In this document: positions 1-9,028 of the stretch, one piece after another
Numbering within the stretch: position 1 is the stretch's first letter
Layout of the letters: each line of letters starts with the position of its first letter
Assembly (NCBI GenBank): GCA_041665785.1
Contig: JBAYIE010000003.1
Location: 1-64,000, forward strand
From: JBAYIE01 sp041665785
GTDB taxonomy: Bacteria > Bacteroidota > Bacteroidia > UKL13-3
Direction of reading: 5' to 3'
DNA: 64,000 bases
Notes under the pieces: model-generated
Told to the model about the DNA's origin: nothing
Seen by the model: only the letters and a program-made list of their open reading frames with translations
Database searches by the model: none
Made by a program: the position numbers and the translations under genes

Positions 1-75
1 AATGATGCGTACACAAAATCTATCCAGAAAATAGCCGCTTAATGAATAGAAATATTAACTTAGCACAAGAACCTT

Positions 76-1005
76 TTGGTACAGAATGTTGGGAGTATTA
101 CAATTTGCTTTTTTTCGTTGCAGGTCTGCGCACAAAATTTAAAACCGGCATGTCAGGTTGGTGCTACATGGAATTACATTTATACAACCGGAGGATCTTT
201 GCCAGTACAAACCAGCCTGCAAACTATAAGATGTATTAAGGATACGGTGATTGGTAACAATATTGCATCAGTTTTGGCTGCAGATAGTGGAAAAGCACAA
301 TTTTTGCCATTCTCATACTTAGCCAAAGATGACTCAAATGGGTTGTACTTTTTCTCTTACCAACACTTTCCAAATGATTTGCCGATGTTAACCTTTCGAT
401 TCAGGGTAGATTCAAATCTTCAAGAAACATATTATGGAGAAGAGAATTCCAGAATCATTGAACATTCAAATATAAAACATGTTATTAAAACTAAACGGTA
501 TGCTAACCTGGATTCTATTGATTGTTTTAAGGCTTTATTTTTATATAGTAAATCAAATATAATTCATCCAAAATATTTTAATTTAACCTATGGTACGAAC
601 AATTCATATTATTTTGGAACTATAGATTTTTCAACGTCTTTTGATTCGCATTATCTGTTGTTAAATTGTTACACCGACTCAAACGGGACAACAAAATTTA
701 TTCAAGAATATATAGGAGAAGGGTGTGATTATGTTGGTTTGCCTGCTATGATTGAATCAAGGGACTTGTATGCAGTTTTTCCAAATCCGTGCAACGATCG
801 ATGTTTTATCAGCGAAACAATAAATAACATCATAAAAAAGGTAGAAGTACGAAACCTTGTTGGAGAACTTATCTATGCATCTGACAATATCACCCAACTT
901 AATCGGAGTGGGATTGAAACGAGTCAATGGTTAGATGGAATTTATTTTTGCACGTTTATGGGTAATCATTCTACAGAAACTCAAAAGTTTATCGTTTCAC
1001 ATTAA
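76..1005 (+). CDS. Secreted protein with C-terminal T9SS type A sorting domain; 5' end uncertain
   Basis: The last ~75 residues start at AVFPNPCNDRCFI and end in KFIVSH, with a hydrophobic beta-strand pattern and the DGIYF motif typical of T9SS type A sorting domains, so the protein is predicted to be exported through the Sec system and then the type IX machinery. The body (~200 residues, Tyr/Asn/Ser-rich) matches nothing I recognise. The open frame begins with a TTG at 76 and gives a weak signal sequence ending VCAQ. A better-looking ATG lies at 86 in another frame; one extra T in the seven-T run at 109-115 would fuse it to the main frame and give MLGVLQFAFFSLQVCAQ. The gene may therefore be frameshifted, phase-variable, or affected by a homopolymer sequencing error. 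Function unknown. Confidence 0.6.
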   Translation: MVQNVGSITICFFSLQVCAQNLKPACQVGATWNYIYTTGGSLPVQTSLQTIRCIKDTVIGNNIASVLAADSGKAQFLPFSYLAKDDSNGLYFFSYQHFPNDLPMLTFRFRVDSNLQETYYGEENSRIIEHSNIKHVIKTKRYANLDSIDCFKALFLYSKSNIIHPKYFNLTYGTNNSYYFGTIDFSTSFDSHYLLLNCYTDSNGTTKFIQEYIGEGCDYVGLPAMIESRDLYAVFPNPCNDRCFISETINNIIKKVEVRNLVGELIYASDNITQLNRSGIETSQWLDGIYFCTFMGNHSTETQKFIVSH

Positions 1006-1137
1006 TCGGTCCTCAAGTTTTTACTCTTAAGAGGAAGGAGTTTAGACTCAAAAGGTGCCAATGTTATAGGGCATAGAAACCGGGCACAAAAAGTAGCTTT
1101 TCATTCCAGATCTGTATTTATAATTCAGGTGTAGCGC

Positions 1138-1178
1138 AGTGTAATACCACCTTCCCGGTGCACTATTTTTTCTTTTTT
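1138..1178 (+). terminator. Probable intrinsic terminator before the ribosomal cluster
   Basis: AGTG and CACT form an outer stem, and CACC with GGTG an inner stem around a TTCCC loop, followed by ATTTTTTCTTTTTT. The bulge on the 5' side weakens it. It would insulate the str promoters from reading from the upstream secreted-protein gene. The rest of 1006-1137 shows no gene. Confidence 0.4.
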
Positions 1179-1188
1179 CATAAACCAT

Positions 1189-1218
1189 TTGCTAATTCCC
1201 CAAACCTTCTTATCTTCG
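1189..1218 (+). promoter_or_regulatory. Upstream candidate promoter of the str operon (TTG-N19-TATCTTCG)
   Basis: TTG at 1189-1191, a 19-nt spacer and TATCTTCG at 1211-1218 fit the Bacteroidota promoter pattern TTG-N17-23-TAnnTTTG with one change (TTCG for TTTG). It lies ~170 nt upstream of rpsL and would give a long 5' leader. Confidence 0.4.
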
Positions 1219-1326
1219 CAGCCCGTTTTTGCCCCGGCATAAATGGAATTTCAGGTAAAGACTGATGGTTATAATTCTTCTTAACCCGCTCAGCAACAAA
1301 TTGTTTAATTATTTTTTGTCGCTGGC

Positions 1327-1357
1327 TTGTTAAGCCCGATTATTCCCTCTACCTTTG
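1327..1357 (+). promoter_or_regulatory. Main promoter of the str-S10-spc-alpha operon
   Basis: TTG at 1327-1329, a 20-nt spacer and a perfect TAnnTTTG element (TACCTTTG, 1350-1357). Transcription would begin near 1361, ~30 nt before the rpsL start. This is the primary candidate for driving the whole ribosomal cluster. Confidence 0.65.
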
Positions 1358-1391
1358 CCGTCCTTTAAAATTAAAGAATTAGCATAAAAAT

Positions 1392-1799
1392 ATGCCTACT
1401 ATTCAACAATTAGTACGTAAAGGTCGCACAGACGTAAATACCAAGAGTAAATCTCCTGCTTTATCGTCGTGCCCTCAACGCCGCGGAGTTTGTACACGTG
1501 TGTACACTACTACGCCTAAAAAACCAAATTCAGCCATGCGTAAGGTAGCTCGTGTTCGTTTAACCAACGGAAACGAGATCAATGCGTATATCCCGGGTGA
1601 AGGACATAACCTGCAGGAACACTCTATTGTGTTGGTGCGCGGAGGTCGTGTAAAAGATTTGCCGGGTGTACGTTACCATATCGTACGTGGTGCACTGGAT
1701 ACAGCCGGTGTAGACGGACGTAACCAACGCCGCTCTAAATACGGTACCAAGAAACCGAAAGCGGGTGCTGTTGCCGATCCAAAAGCTAAAAAGAAGTAA
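1392..1799 (+). CDS. rpsL: 30S ribosomal protein S12
   Basis: S12 sits at the 30S decoding centre and helps control translational accuracy. The 135-residue product contains the hallmark VYTTTPKKPNSAMRK and GGRVKDLPGVRYH segments. Lys43 and the Lys of VKDLPG, both sites of streptomycin-resistance substitutions, are present, so this is a wild-type, streptomycin-sensitive-type allele. It is the first gene of the cluster, with the promoter ending 34 nt upstream, and is followed after 22 nt by rpsG. Confidence 0.98.
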   Translation: MPTIQQLVRKGRTDVNTKSKSPALSSCPQRRGVCTRVYTTTPKKPNSAMRKVARVRLTNGNEINAYIPGEGHNLQEHSIVLVRGGRVKDLPGVRYHIVRGALDTAGVDGRNQRRSKYGTKKPKAGAVADPKAKKK

Positions 1800-1821
1800 T
1801 CACGATTTAGGAAAATAACCC

Positions 1822-2292
1822 ATGAGAAAATCGAAACCTAAAAAACGCCTGTTGGTTCCCGACCCTAAGTTTAACGACGTGTTGGTAACCCGCTTTGTGA
1901 ATAATATGATGTGGAGTGGTAAGAAAAATACCGCTTACGGTATTTTCTACGATGCCCTCGAAAAAGTAGAAGCCAAAGCACAGGAACGCGGACTGGATGT
2001 TTGGAAAAAAGCCCTGAACAACGTTATGCCTTCTGTTGAAGTAAAAGCCCGCCGTGTAGGTGGTGCTACTTTCCAGATTCCACTTGAAGTTCCGGCTGAT
2101 CGCAAAATCGCCGTTGGCATGAAATGGATGATCACCTATTCACGCAGACGTTCCGAAAAATCAATGGCTGATAAATTAGCCGGCGAAATTATCGCCGCTT
2201 CCAAAGGTGAAGGTGCTTCGGTTAAAAAACGCGAAGACACGCATAAGATGGCTGAAGCCAATAAAGCATTCTCCCACTTTAAAGTTAGTTAA
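1822..2292 (+). CDS. rpsG: 30S ribosomal protein S7
   Basis: S7 nucleates assembly of the 30S head and contacts E-site tRNA. The 156-residue sequence starts MRKSKPKKR, shows the conserved RRVGGATFQIPLEV segment, and ends with the helical KREDTHKMAEANKAF region. It lies between rpsL (22 nt) and fusA (23 nt). In E. coli S7 is the translational repressor of the str operon; no equivalent site is evident here. Confidence 0.97.
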   Translation: MRKSKPKKRLLVPDPKFNDVLVTRFVNNMMWSGKKNTAYGIFYDALEKVEAKAQERGLDVWKKALNNVMPSVEVKARRVGGATFQIPLEVPADRKIAVGMKWMITYSRRRSEKSMADKLAGEIIAASKGEGASVKKREDTHKMAEANKAFSHFKVS

Positions 2293-2315
2293 TCCGTAAC
2301 CCGAGAAAAAAGTAA

Positions 2316-4421
2316 ATGTCACGCGACTTAAAATATACAAGAAATATCGGTATTGCTGCTCATATCGACGCGGGTAAAACCACGACAACTGAGCGTATCC
2401 TGTATTATTCCGGTGTTAACCATAAAATTGGGGAAGTACACGACGGTGCAGCTACCATGGACTGGATGGTTCAGGAGCAGGAACGTGGTATTACCATCAC
2501 TTCCGCTGCTACTACCGTATTCTGGAAATACCGCGATAACCAATACCATATCAATATTATCGATACCCCGGGACACGTGGATTTTACCGTTGAGGTAAAC
2601 CGCTCCCTCCGTGTACTCGATGGTCTGGTGTTCCTGTTTTCGGCAGTTGACGGTGTAGAACCGCAATCCGAAACCAACTGGCGCCTGGCCAATAACTACA
2701 ATGTAGCCCGTATCGGATTCGTTAACAAAATGGACCGTGCCGGTGCCGACTTCCTCGCTGTTGTAAAACAGGTGCGCGATATGTTGGGTAGCAACGCTGT
2801 TCCTTTGCAATTACCAATTGGTGCTGAAGATAATTTTACCGGAGTAGTTGATTTGATCAACTTCCGTGGAATGATCTGGAATGAGCACGATAAAGGTATG
2901 ACCTATAAGGAAATTGAAATTCCGGCCGATATGGTGGAAGAAGCCCTGGAATGGAGAGAGAAATTATTGGAAGCTGTTTCGGAATACGACGACCGGTTGA
3001 TGGAGAAATTCTTCGAAGACCCTAAGTCAATTACTGAAAGAGAAATACTGGATGCCTTGCGTAAAGCTTGTTTGGACATGAAGATTGTACCTATGGTATG
3101 TGGTTCTTCATTCAAAAACAAAGGTGTTCAAACCATGCTGGATCTGGTGATGGAACTGATGCCAAGTCCGATGGATCGTAAAGAAGTTATTGGAACCAAT
3201 CCCGATACCGGTGCTGAAGTAACCCGCAAACCGGATTACAAAGAACCGTTTGCTGCATTGGCATTTAAGATTGCAACCGATCCGTTTGTTGGACGTTTGG
3301 CTTTCATGCGTGCTTATTCAGGTAAACTGGATGCCGGCTCTTATGTACTCAATACCCGCAGCGGAAACAAGGAACGTATTTCCCGCATTTTCCAGATGCA
3401 TGCCAACAAGCAAAACCCGATCGAGGCTTTAGGAGCCGGTGATATTGGTGCTGCCGTTGGATTTAAAGATATTAAAACAGGAGATACCCTGTGCGACGAG
3501 AAACATCCGATTGTACTCGAAGCCATGAATTTCCCTGAACCGGTTATCGGACTGGCGGTTGAACCTAAAACGCAAGCCGACTCGGATAAATTAGGAATCG
3601 CTCTGTCTAAATTGGCTGAAGAAGATCCGACTTTCAAAGTGCATACCGACGAAGATTCAGGCCAAACGGTTATTTCCGGAATGGGCGAGCTTCACCTCGA
3701 GATCATCGTTGATCGTTTGAAACGTGAGTTTAAAGTAGAATGTAATCAGGGAGCACCTCAGGTATCATTCAAAGAAACTATTACTGTTCCGGTTACACAC
3801 CGCGAAGTATACAAAAAGCAATCAGGTGGACGTGGTAAATATGCCGATATTCAGTTTGAACTGATCCCCGGCGATCCTGCCAAAACCGGATTGGAATTTG
3901 TAAACGAAATCGTAGGTGGTTCTATTCCGAAAGAATTTATTCCTTCTGTACAAAAAGGTTTCGATCAAGCCATGAAGAATGGTGTATTGGCCGGATATGC
4001 AGTAGAAAGTCTGAAAGTTCGTTTGTTTGATGGATCCTTCCACGCAGTGGATTCAGATGCATTGTCGTTCGAAATCGCAGCTAAAATTGCATTCAAGGAA
4101 GCTTCCCGCAAAGCGAAGCCGGTATTGCTCGAGCCAATCATGAAAATTGAAGTGCTTACTCCCGAAGAAAATATGGGAGATGTAATCGGAGATTTGAACA
4201 AACGCCGTGGTCATCTGGAAGGAATGGATACCCGTGCCGGTTCACAAGTTATCAAAGCCAAAGTGCCTTTGGCTGAGATGTTCGGATATGTTACACAGTT
4301 GAGAACACTGACCTCTGGTCGTGCAACCTCAACGATGGAATTCAGCCATTACGCTGAAGCTCCACGTAACGTTCAGGAAGAAGTTATGGCAAAAGTTCAA
4401 GGTAAAGCAGCTAAAGCTTAA
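2316..4421 (+). CDS. fusA: Elongation factor G
   Basis: EF-G is the GTPase that drives ribosomal translocation. All G motifs are visible near the N-terminus: AHIDAGKTTTTERILYYSG (G1), RGITITSA (G2), DTPGH (G3), NKMDRAGAD (G4) and GSSFKNKG (G5 region). Domains II-V follow (GMGELHLEIIVDRLKREF in domain III, GRGKYADIQFELIP in domain IV). At 701 residues it has the usual length. No tuf gene follows; rpsJ starts 4 nt after the stop, so str and S10 operons are joined. Confidence 0.98.
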   Translation: MSRDLKYTRNIGIAAHIDAGKTTTTERILYYSGVNHKIGEVHDGAATMDWMVQEQERGITITSAATTVFWKYRDNQYHINIIDTPGHVDFTVEVNRSLRVLDGLVFLFSAVDGVEPQSETNWRLANNYNVARIGFVNKMDRAGADFLAVVKQVRDMLGSNAVPLQLPIGAEDNFTGVVDLINFRGMIWNEHDKGMTYKEIEIPADMVEEALEWREKLLEAVSEYDDRLMEKFFEDPKSITEREILDALRKACLDMKIVPMVCGSSFKNKGVQTMLDLVMELMPSPMDRKEVIGTNPDTGAEVTRKPDYKEPFAALAFKIATDPFVGRLAFMRAYSGKLDAGSYVLNTRSGNKERISRIFQMHANKQNPIEALGAGDIGAAVGFKDIKTGDTLCDEKHPIVLEAMNFPEPVIGLAVEPKTQADSDKLGIALSKLAEEDPTFKVHTDEDSGQTVISGMGELHLEIIVDRLKREFKVECNQGAPQVSFKETITVPVTHREVYKKQSGGRGKYADIQFELIPGDPAKTGLEFVNEIVGGSIPKEFIPSVQKGFDQAMKNGVLAGYAVESLKVRLFDGSFHAVDSDALSFEIAAKIAFKEASRKAKPVLLEPIMKIEVLTPEENMGDVIGDLNKRRGHLEGMDTRAGSQVIKAKVPLAEMFGYVTQLRTLTSGRATSTMEFSHYAEAPRNVQEEVMAKVQGKAAKA

Positions 4422-4425
4422 TAAA

Positions 4426-4734
4426 ATGGTTAACCAAAAGATCAGAATTAAATTAAAGTCGTTTGACTACAACCTGGTTGACAAGTCTGCCGAGAAAATC
4501 GTGCGGACCGTGAAGTCAACGGGAGCCGTAGTGAGTGGACCCATTCCACTTCCTACCCAAAAGAAGATCTACACTGTATTGCGCTCGCCGCACGTCAACA
4601 AGAAGGCGCGTGAGCAATTCCAGTTATGTTCGTACAAACGCATGTTGGATATATACAGTTCAACCGCAAAAACTGTAGATGCACTAATGAAATTAGAACT
4701 ACCGAGCGGAGTAGAAGTTGAAATTAAAGTTTGA
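4426..4734 (+). CDS. rpsJ: 30S ribosomal protein S10
   Basis: S10 (NusE) is a 30S head protein and also part of transcription antitermination complexes. I place the start at ATG 4426, giving 102 residues (MVNQKIRIKLKSFDY...), because the longer frame from 4321 lies wholly inside fusA. Conserved GPIPLPT and RSPHVNKKAREQFQ segments are present. Only 4 nt separate it from the fusA stop, suggesting tight coupling. Confidence 0.97.
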   Translation: MVNQKIRIKLKSFDYNLVDKSAEKIVRTVKSTGAVVSGPIPLPTQKKIYTVLRSPHVNKKAREQFQLCSYKRMLDIYSSTAKTVDALMKLELPSGVEVEIKV

Positions 4735-4746
4735 TCATAGAAAATT

Positions 4747-5364
4747 ATGTCAGGACTGATAGGAAAAAAAATAGGCATGACCAGCATTTACGATAAAAAC
4801 GGCAAGAATGTAGCTTGTACGGTTATCGAGGCGGGACCTTGCGTAGTGACCCAGGTGAAAACTACAGACAAGGACGGCTACAATGCGGTGCAGTTAGCGT
4901 ATGGTGAACGCAAGGAGAAAAATACTCCCGCTGCACTTAAAGGTATTTTTACCAAGGCCAATACGACTCCGAAATCGAAGATGATCGAATTTAAAGGTTT
5001 CGAACAGGAGCTCGCTCTTGGACAAACCATTTCGGTTGATTTGTTTGAAGAGGGCGAATTCGTCGATGTGGTTGGAACCAGTAAAGGAAAAGGATTCCAG
5101 GGTGTTGTAAAACGCCACGGATTCAGTGGAGTGGGAATGCAGACACACGGTCAACACGATCGTTTGCGTGCTCCCGGTTCTATTGGAGCTTCCTCTTTCC
5201 CTTCTAAAGTGTTCAAGGGTCAGCGTATGGCCGGGCACATGGGAGTGGATCGCGTGAAGAAAACCAACCTCGAGGTACTCAAAGTAATTAAAGACCAAAA
5301 CCTGCTGGTTGTAAAAGGCAGCGTTCCCGGTCATAATGGTTCGTTCTTATTTATCGAGAAATAG
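4747..5364 (+). CDS. rplC: 50S ribosomal protein L3
   Basis: L3 is an early 50S assembly protein whose central extension reaches the peptidyl-transferase centre. The 205-residue product begins MSGLIGKKIGMTSIYD and contains the diagnostic FSGVGMQTHGQHDRLRAPGS and GQRMAGHMG segments. It follows rpsJ by 12 nt and is separated from rplD by only 2 nt. Confidence 0.97.
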   Translation: MSGLIGKKIGMTSIYDKNGKNVACTVIEAGPCVVTQVKTTDKDGYNAVQLAYGERKEKNTPAALKGIFTKANTTPKSKMIEFKGFEQELALGQTISVDLFEEGEFVDVVGTSKGKGFQGVVKRHGFSGVGMQTHGQHDRLRAPGSIGASSFPSKVFKGQRMAGHMGVDRVKKTNLEVLKVIKDQNLLVVKGSVPGHNGSFLFIEK

Positions 5365-5366
5365 TC

Positions 5367-5993
5367 ATGGAATTAGCAATATATAACATAAGCGGAAGCG
5401 AGACCGGTAAAAAAGCAGAGCTTTCCAACGAAGTGTTTGGTATCGAGCCCAACGACCACGCTATTTACCTCGACGTGAAACAATACCTGGCTAACCAACG
5501 CTCAGGTACTCACTCTGCCAAGGAAAAAAGCCAGATCAGCGGTTCAACCAAGAAACTGCATCGCCAAAAAGGTACAGGTGGTTCACGTAAAGGAAGTATC
5601 AAATCAGGTACATTCGTAGGAGGTGCCCGTATTCATGGTCCACGTCCACGCGATTACAGCTTTAAGTTAAACAAGAAGCTGAAACAACTGGCCCGTAAAT
5701 CAGCATTGGCTTACAAAGTGAAAGAAAACAGTATCACTATCCTGGAGTCGTTCCAGATGGATACTCCGAAAACAAAACAATATATCGATATCCTGAATAA
5801 CCTGAAAATGAACAACGATAAAACGTTGTTGGTGATCGCGGATTACAACGAGAATATTTATAAGTCGGGAAGAAATATTCCTAAAGCGAAAGTAATGGCT
5901 GCAAAAGATCTCAATACGTATGAGATACTGAATGCATCCAAACTGATTCTGGTGGAAAATTCAGTACCGGTAATTGAGCAAATTTTAAACTAA
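5367..5993 (+). CDS. rplD: 50S ribosomal protein L4
   Basis: L4 lines the upper part of the peptide exit tunnel. The 208-residue product has the extended loop with KKLHRQKGTGGSRKGSIKS and GPRPRDYSFKLNKK, where macrolide-resistance changes occur in other bacteria. In E. coli L4 represses its own S10 operon; here there is no separate S10 leader because rpsJ abuts fusA, so such control is unlikely in the same form. Confidence 0.97.
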   Translation: MELAIYNISGSETGKKAELSNEVFGIEPNDHAIYLDVKQYLANQRSGTHSAKEKSQISGSTKKLHRQKGTGGSRKGSIKSGTFVGGARIHGPRPRDYSFKLNKKLKQLARKSALAYKVKENSITILESFQMDTPKTKQYIDILNNLKMNNDKTLLVIADYNENIYKSGRNIPKAKVMAAKDLNTYEILNASKLILVENSVPVIEQILN

Positions 5994-6000
5994 GCGTAAA

Positions 6001-6291
6001 ATGAGCATTTTAAAGAAACCACTCATTACAGAAAAATCTACACGCTTGAGCGAAAAGCTCAATCAGTACGGATTTATGGTAGAAAAAACGGCTACCAAAC
6101 CCGAGATTAAGAAAGCGATAGAAAAGATGTACGAAGTAAGCGTTGTGGATATCAGCACCGCTATTTATGGCGGAAAAAGCAAAACGCGCTCTACCAAAAA
6201 AGGAATTTTCAGCGGTAAGCGTGCATCGTTCAAAAAAGCAATTGTTACCATCAAAGAAGGTCAAAAGATCGACTTCTTTGCCAATGTATAA
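6001..6291 (+). CDS. rplW: 50S ribosomal protein L23
   Basis: L23 sits at the exit of the peptide tunnel and docks trigger factor and SRP. The 96-residue product begins MSILKKPLITEKSTRL, with the family signature KPEIKKAIEKMYEVSVVDI. It is 7 nt after rplD and 12 nt before rplB. Confidence 0.96.
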   Translation: MSILKKPLITEKSTRLSEKLNQYGFMVEKTATKPEIKKAIEKMYEVSVVDISTAIYGGKSKTRSTKKGIFSGKRASFKKAIVTIKEGQKIDFFANV

Positions 6292-6303
6292 TAACGAGAG
6301 AAA

Positions 6304-7128
6304 ATGGGAATCAGAAAATTAAGGCCAATGACTCCGGGAACGCGTTTTCGTTCACAGAACACGTTCAGTGAGATTACCAAATCCACTCCGGAAAAGTCAC
6401 TTCTTGACAGCAAGATGAATTCGGGGGGCCGAAACAACTCCGGTAAAATGACCATGCGTTATATTGGCGGCGGTCACAAACAGAAATACCGTATTATCGA
6501 TTTCAAACGCGATAAGTTCGTTGTTCCTGCTACTGTAGCCGCTATCGAATACGATCCTAACCGCAGTGCGCGTATTGCATTGTTGCACTATACCGATGGA
6601 GAGAAACGCTATATGCTGGCTCCACACGGAATTAAAGTAGGACAAACCATTCTATGTGGTCCTGGTGTTTCACCTGATTTGGGAAATACCCTTCCGTTGA
6701 GTGAAATTCCATTGGGATCCCTGATCCACAACCTGGAGTTGCAACCCGGAATGGGAGGTAAACTGGTTCGCTCAGCCGGATCGTTTGCTCAACTCCTGAA
6801 CCGCGACGGAAAATACGCTATCGTAAAGTTGGCTTCCGGTGAAACCCGCATGATTGTAGCTGCTTGTATGGCTACCATCGGTTCTGTATCCAATCCCGAC
6901 CATAACCTGGAACGGAAAGGTAAAGCAGGTGCCAACCGTTGGAGAGGCGTAAGACCACGTACACGGCCGGTAGCCATGAACCCTGTAGATCACCCGATGG
7001 GTGGTGGTGAGGGTAGAGCTTCAGGAGGTCATCCGCGTTCACGCAAAGGCTTGAAATCGAAAGGTTACAAGACCCGTACTCCAAAGAAGTATTCAAACAG
7101 ATTTATCATCGAAAAACGTAAGAAGTAA
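6304..7128 (+). CDS. rplB: 50S ribosomal protein L2
   Basis: L2 is essential for subunit association and peptidyl-transferase centre structure. The 274-residue product carries GGGHKQKYRIIDFKR, GNTLPLSEIPLGSLIHN and the C-terminal MNPVDHPMGGGEGRASGG region containing the conserved functional histidine. Length and order (rplW-rplB-rpsS) are canonical. Confidence 0.98.
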   Translation: MGIRKLRPMTPGTRFRSQNTFSEITKSTPEKSLLDSKMNSGGRNNSGKMTMRYIGGGHKQKYRIIDFKRDKFVVPATVAAIEYDPNRSARIALLHYTDGEKRYMLAPHGIKVGQTILCGPGVSPDLGNTLPLSEIPLGSLIHNLELQPGMGGKLVRSAGSFAQLLNRDGKYAIVKLASGETRMIVAACMATIGSVSNPDHNLERKGKAGANRWRGVRPRTRPVAMNPVDHPMGGGEGRASGGHPRSRKGLKSKGYKTRTPKKYSNRFIIEKRKK

Positions 7129-7137
7129 TAACGTAAT

Positions 7138-7404
7138 ATGGCTCGTTCACTCAAAAAAGGTCCATTCATCGACGCGAAACTTGATAAGAAAGTTACCGTA
7201 ATGAATGAAGGTAAGAAAAAATCGGTGATCAAAACATGGTCGCGCCGGTCCATGATTTCTCCCGAGTTTGTAGGGCATACATTCGCAGTGCACAACGGGA
7301 ATAAATTTATTCCGGTTTATGTAACTGAAAATATGGTAGGTCATAAATTCGGAGAATTTGCTCCTACCCGTACATTTAAATCACACCCTGTTAAGAAAGA
7401 CTAA
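7138..7404 (+). CDS. rpsS: 30S ribosomal protein S19
   Basis: S19 forms a head complex with S13 at the A-site side of the 30S subunit. The 88-residue product begins MARSLKKGPFIDAKL and has SRRSMISPEFVGHTFAVHNG and the end GHKFGEFAPTRTFKSH. It is 9 nt after rplB and 2 nt before rplV. Confidence 0.97.
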   Translation: MARSLKKGPFIDAKLDKKVTVMNEGKKKSVIKTWSRRSMISPEFVGHTFAVHNGNKFIPVYVTENMVGHKFGEFAPTRTFKSHPVKKD

Positions 7405-7406
7405 GC

Positions 7407-7790
7407 ATGGAAGCAATAGCAAAATTGAATAATTGTCCGACTTCACCGCGTAAAATGAGACTGGTTGTAGACCTGATCCGTGGTAAGAAAGTAGAAGAGG
7501 CATTTGGTATTCTCCGTTTCAACAGCAAACAGGAATACGCCAACCGCCTCGAGAAATTGTTGCGCTCAGCGATCGCCAACTGGGAACAAAAAAATGAAGG
7601 TGCCCGTATCGAAGATGCCGGGTTGTATATCAAAACCATTTTTGTAGATGGTGGTGCTATGCAGAAACGTATGTTGCCAGCACCTCAGGGAAGAGCATAC
7701 CGTATGCGCAAGCGTTCAAACCATGTAACCCTGGTTGTAGACAGCAAAACCGCAGCGACAGTAGAAACAGTAAATTCTGAAAACGCATAA
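7407..7790 (+). CDS. rplV: 50S ribosomal protein L22
   Basis: L22 lines the exit tunnel constriction with L4. The 127-residue protein has SPRKMRLVVDLIRGKKVEEA at the N-terminus and the tunnel beta-hairpin region MLPAPQGRAYRMRKRSNHVTL. A short acidic tail (VETVNSENA) follows. Gaps of 2 nt to rpsS and 11 nt to rpsC indicate one transcript. Confidence 0.97.
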   Translation: MEAIAKLNNCPTSPRKMRLVVDLIRGKKVEEAFGILRFNSKQEYANRLEKLLRSAIANWEQKNEGARIEDAGLYIKTIFVDGGAMQKRMLPAPQGRAYRMRKRSNHVTLVVDSKTAATVETVNSENA

Positions 7791-7801
7791 TAATAAACAG
7801 A

Positions 7802-8587
7802 ATGGGACAAAAAGTTAACCCGATAAGCCTTAGACTTGGAATCATCCGCGGATGGGAAAGCAATTGGTACGGAGGAAAAAACTTCTCCGATAAGCTGATT
7901 GAAGACGAAAAAATCCGTAAATACCTCAATGCCCGTATTACCAAAGGTGGTATTGCACGTATTGTGATTGAGCGTACCATCAAGCGTATCATCATTACCG
8001 TTCACACTTCCCGCCCGGGTATTGTAATTGGTAAAGGTGGAGCTGAAGTAGACAAGATCAAGGAAGAAATCAAGAAGCTGACCAAGAAAGACGTTCAGAT
8101 CAATATTTTCGAAATCAAACGTCCGGAACTGGATGCTGCCCTGGTGGGAGAGACTATCGCCAGTCAGATAGAAGGACGTGTATCCTATAAAAGAGCACTG
8201 AAAGGTGCAATTTCTTCTACCATGCGAATGGGTGCCGAAGGAATCAAGATTACTATCTCAGGCCGTTTAGGTGGAGCTGAAATGGCACGTTCTGAATCGT
8301 ATAAAGAAGGACGTACACCGTTGCATACCCTGCGCGCTGATATTGATTATGCGATTAAAGAAGCATTGACCGTTTACGGAAAAATCGGTATCAAAGTATG
8401 GATTTGCAAAGGAGAAGTTTACGGTAAGCGCGATCTTTCACCCAATATTGGTCTGGCTTCTGAAAGCCGTCCGGGTGCGCGTGGCGGAGCCGATCGTCGT
8501 CATGACCGTAACGATCGCAATGATCGTGGCGACCGTGGCGGCGACCGCAGAAAAAGAACATCAAATAGTAGTAATAGAACAAGATAA
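7802..8587 (+). CDS. rpsC: 30S ribosomal protein S3 with an Arg/Asp-rich tail
   Basis: S3 is at the mRNA entry tunnel and has helicase-supporting activity. The KH domain with its GKGG loop (SRPGIVIGKGGAEVDK) and the C-terminal domain (SGRLGGAEMARSE) are intact. The protein is 261 residues, longer than the ~230 typical of E. coli; the excess is a low-complexity tail rich in Arg, Asp, Asn and Gly (RHDRNDRNDRGDRGGDRR) encoded by short CGT/GAC repeats. The tail probably lies on the ribosome surface; its role is unknown. Confidence 0.97.
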   Translation: MGQKVNPISLRLGIIRGWESNWYGGKNFSDKLIEDEKIRKYLNARITKGGIARIVIERTIKRIIITVHTSRPGIVIGKGGAEVDKIKEEIKKLTKKDVQINIFEIKRPELDAALVGETIASQIEGRVSYKRALKGAISSTMRMGAEGIKITISGRLGGAEMARSESYKEGRTPLHTLRADIDYAIKEALTVYGKIGIKVWICKGEVYGKRDLSPNIGLASESRPGARGGADRRHDRNDRNDRGDRGGDRRKRTSNSSNRTR

Positions 8588-8603
8588 TTAAAGTTTTTGG
8601 GCC

Positions 8604-9023
8604 ATGTTACAACCTAAAAGAACGAAATACAGAAAGCAGCAAAAAGGCAGAAACCGCGGAAATGCAACCCGTGGTCACAACGTCGACTTCGGTTCATTCG
8701 GACTGAAAGCGATGGAGCCGAAATACATCACTGCCAAGCAACTGGAAGCTGCCCGTGTAGCTCTGACCCGTTACATGAAACGCGAAGGTCAGGTGTGGAT
8801 ACGAATATTCCCTGACAAACCGATTACCCGTAAACCTGCAGAGGTACGTATGGGAAAAGGTAAAGGTGCTCCTGAATATTGGGTAGCTCCTGTGAAGCCG
8901 GGAATCATCATGTTTGAAATTGATGGCGTTCCTATGGCCGTGGCCAAAGAAGGAATGAGACTCGCAGCCCAGAAACTGCCTGTAATAACCAAGTTTGTAG
9001 TTAAACCTGATTACGCAGAATAA
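8604..9023 (+). CDS. rplP: 50S ribosomal protein L16
   Basis: L16 organises the A-site region of the 50S. The 139-residue product starts MLQPKRTKYRKQQKGRNRG and contains RIFPDKPITRKPAEVRMGKG and GAPEYWVAPVKPG, the region that includes the conserved arginine hydroxylated in some bacteria. Spacing: 16 nt after rpsC, 5 nt before rpmC. Confidence 0.97.
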   Translation: MLQPKRTKYRKQQKGRNRGNATRGHNVDFGSFGLKAMEPKYITAKQLEAARVALTRYMKREGQVWIRIFPDKPITRKPAEVRMGKGKGAPEYWVAPVKPGIIMFEIDGVPMAVAKEGMRLAAQKLPVITKFVVKPDYAE

Positions 9024-9028
9024 GACAT

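Noticed and set aside
4322..4425. Upstream extension of rpsJ
   Set aside because: It lies within fusA; S10 begins at 4426.
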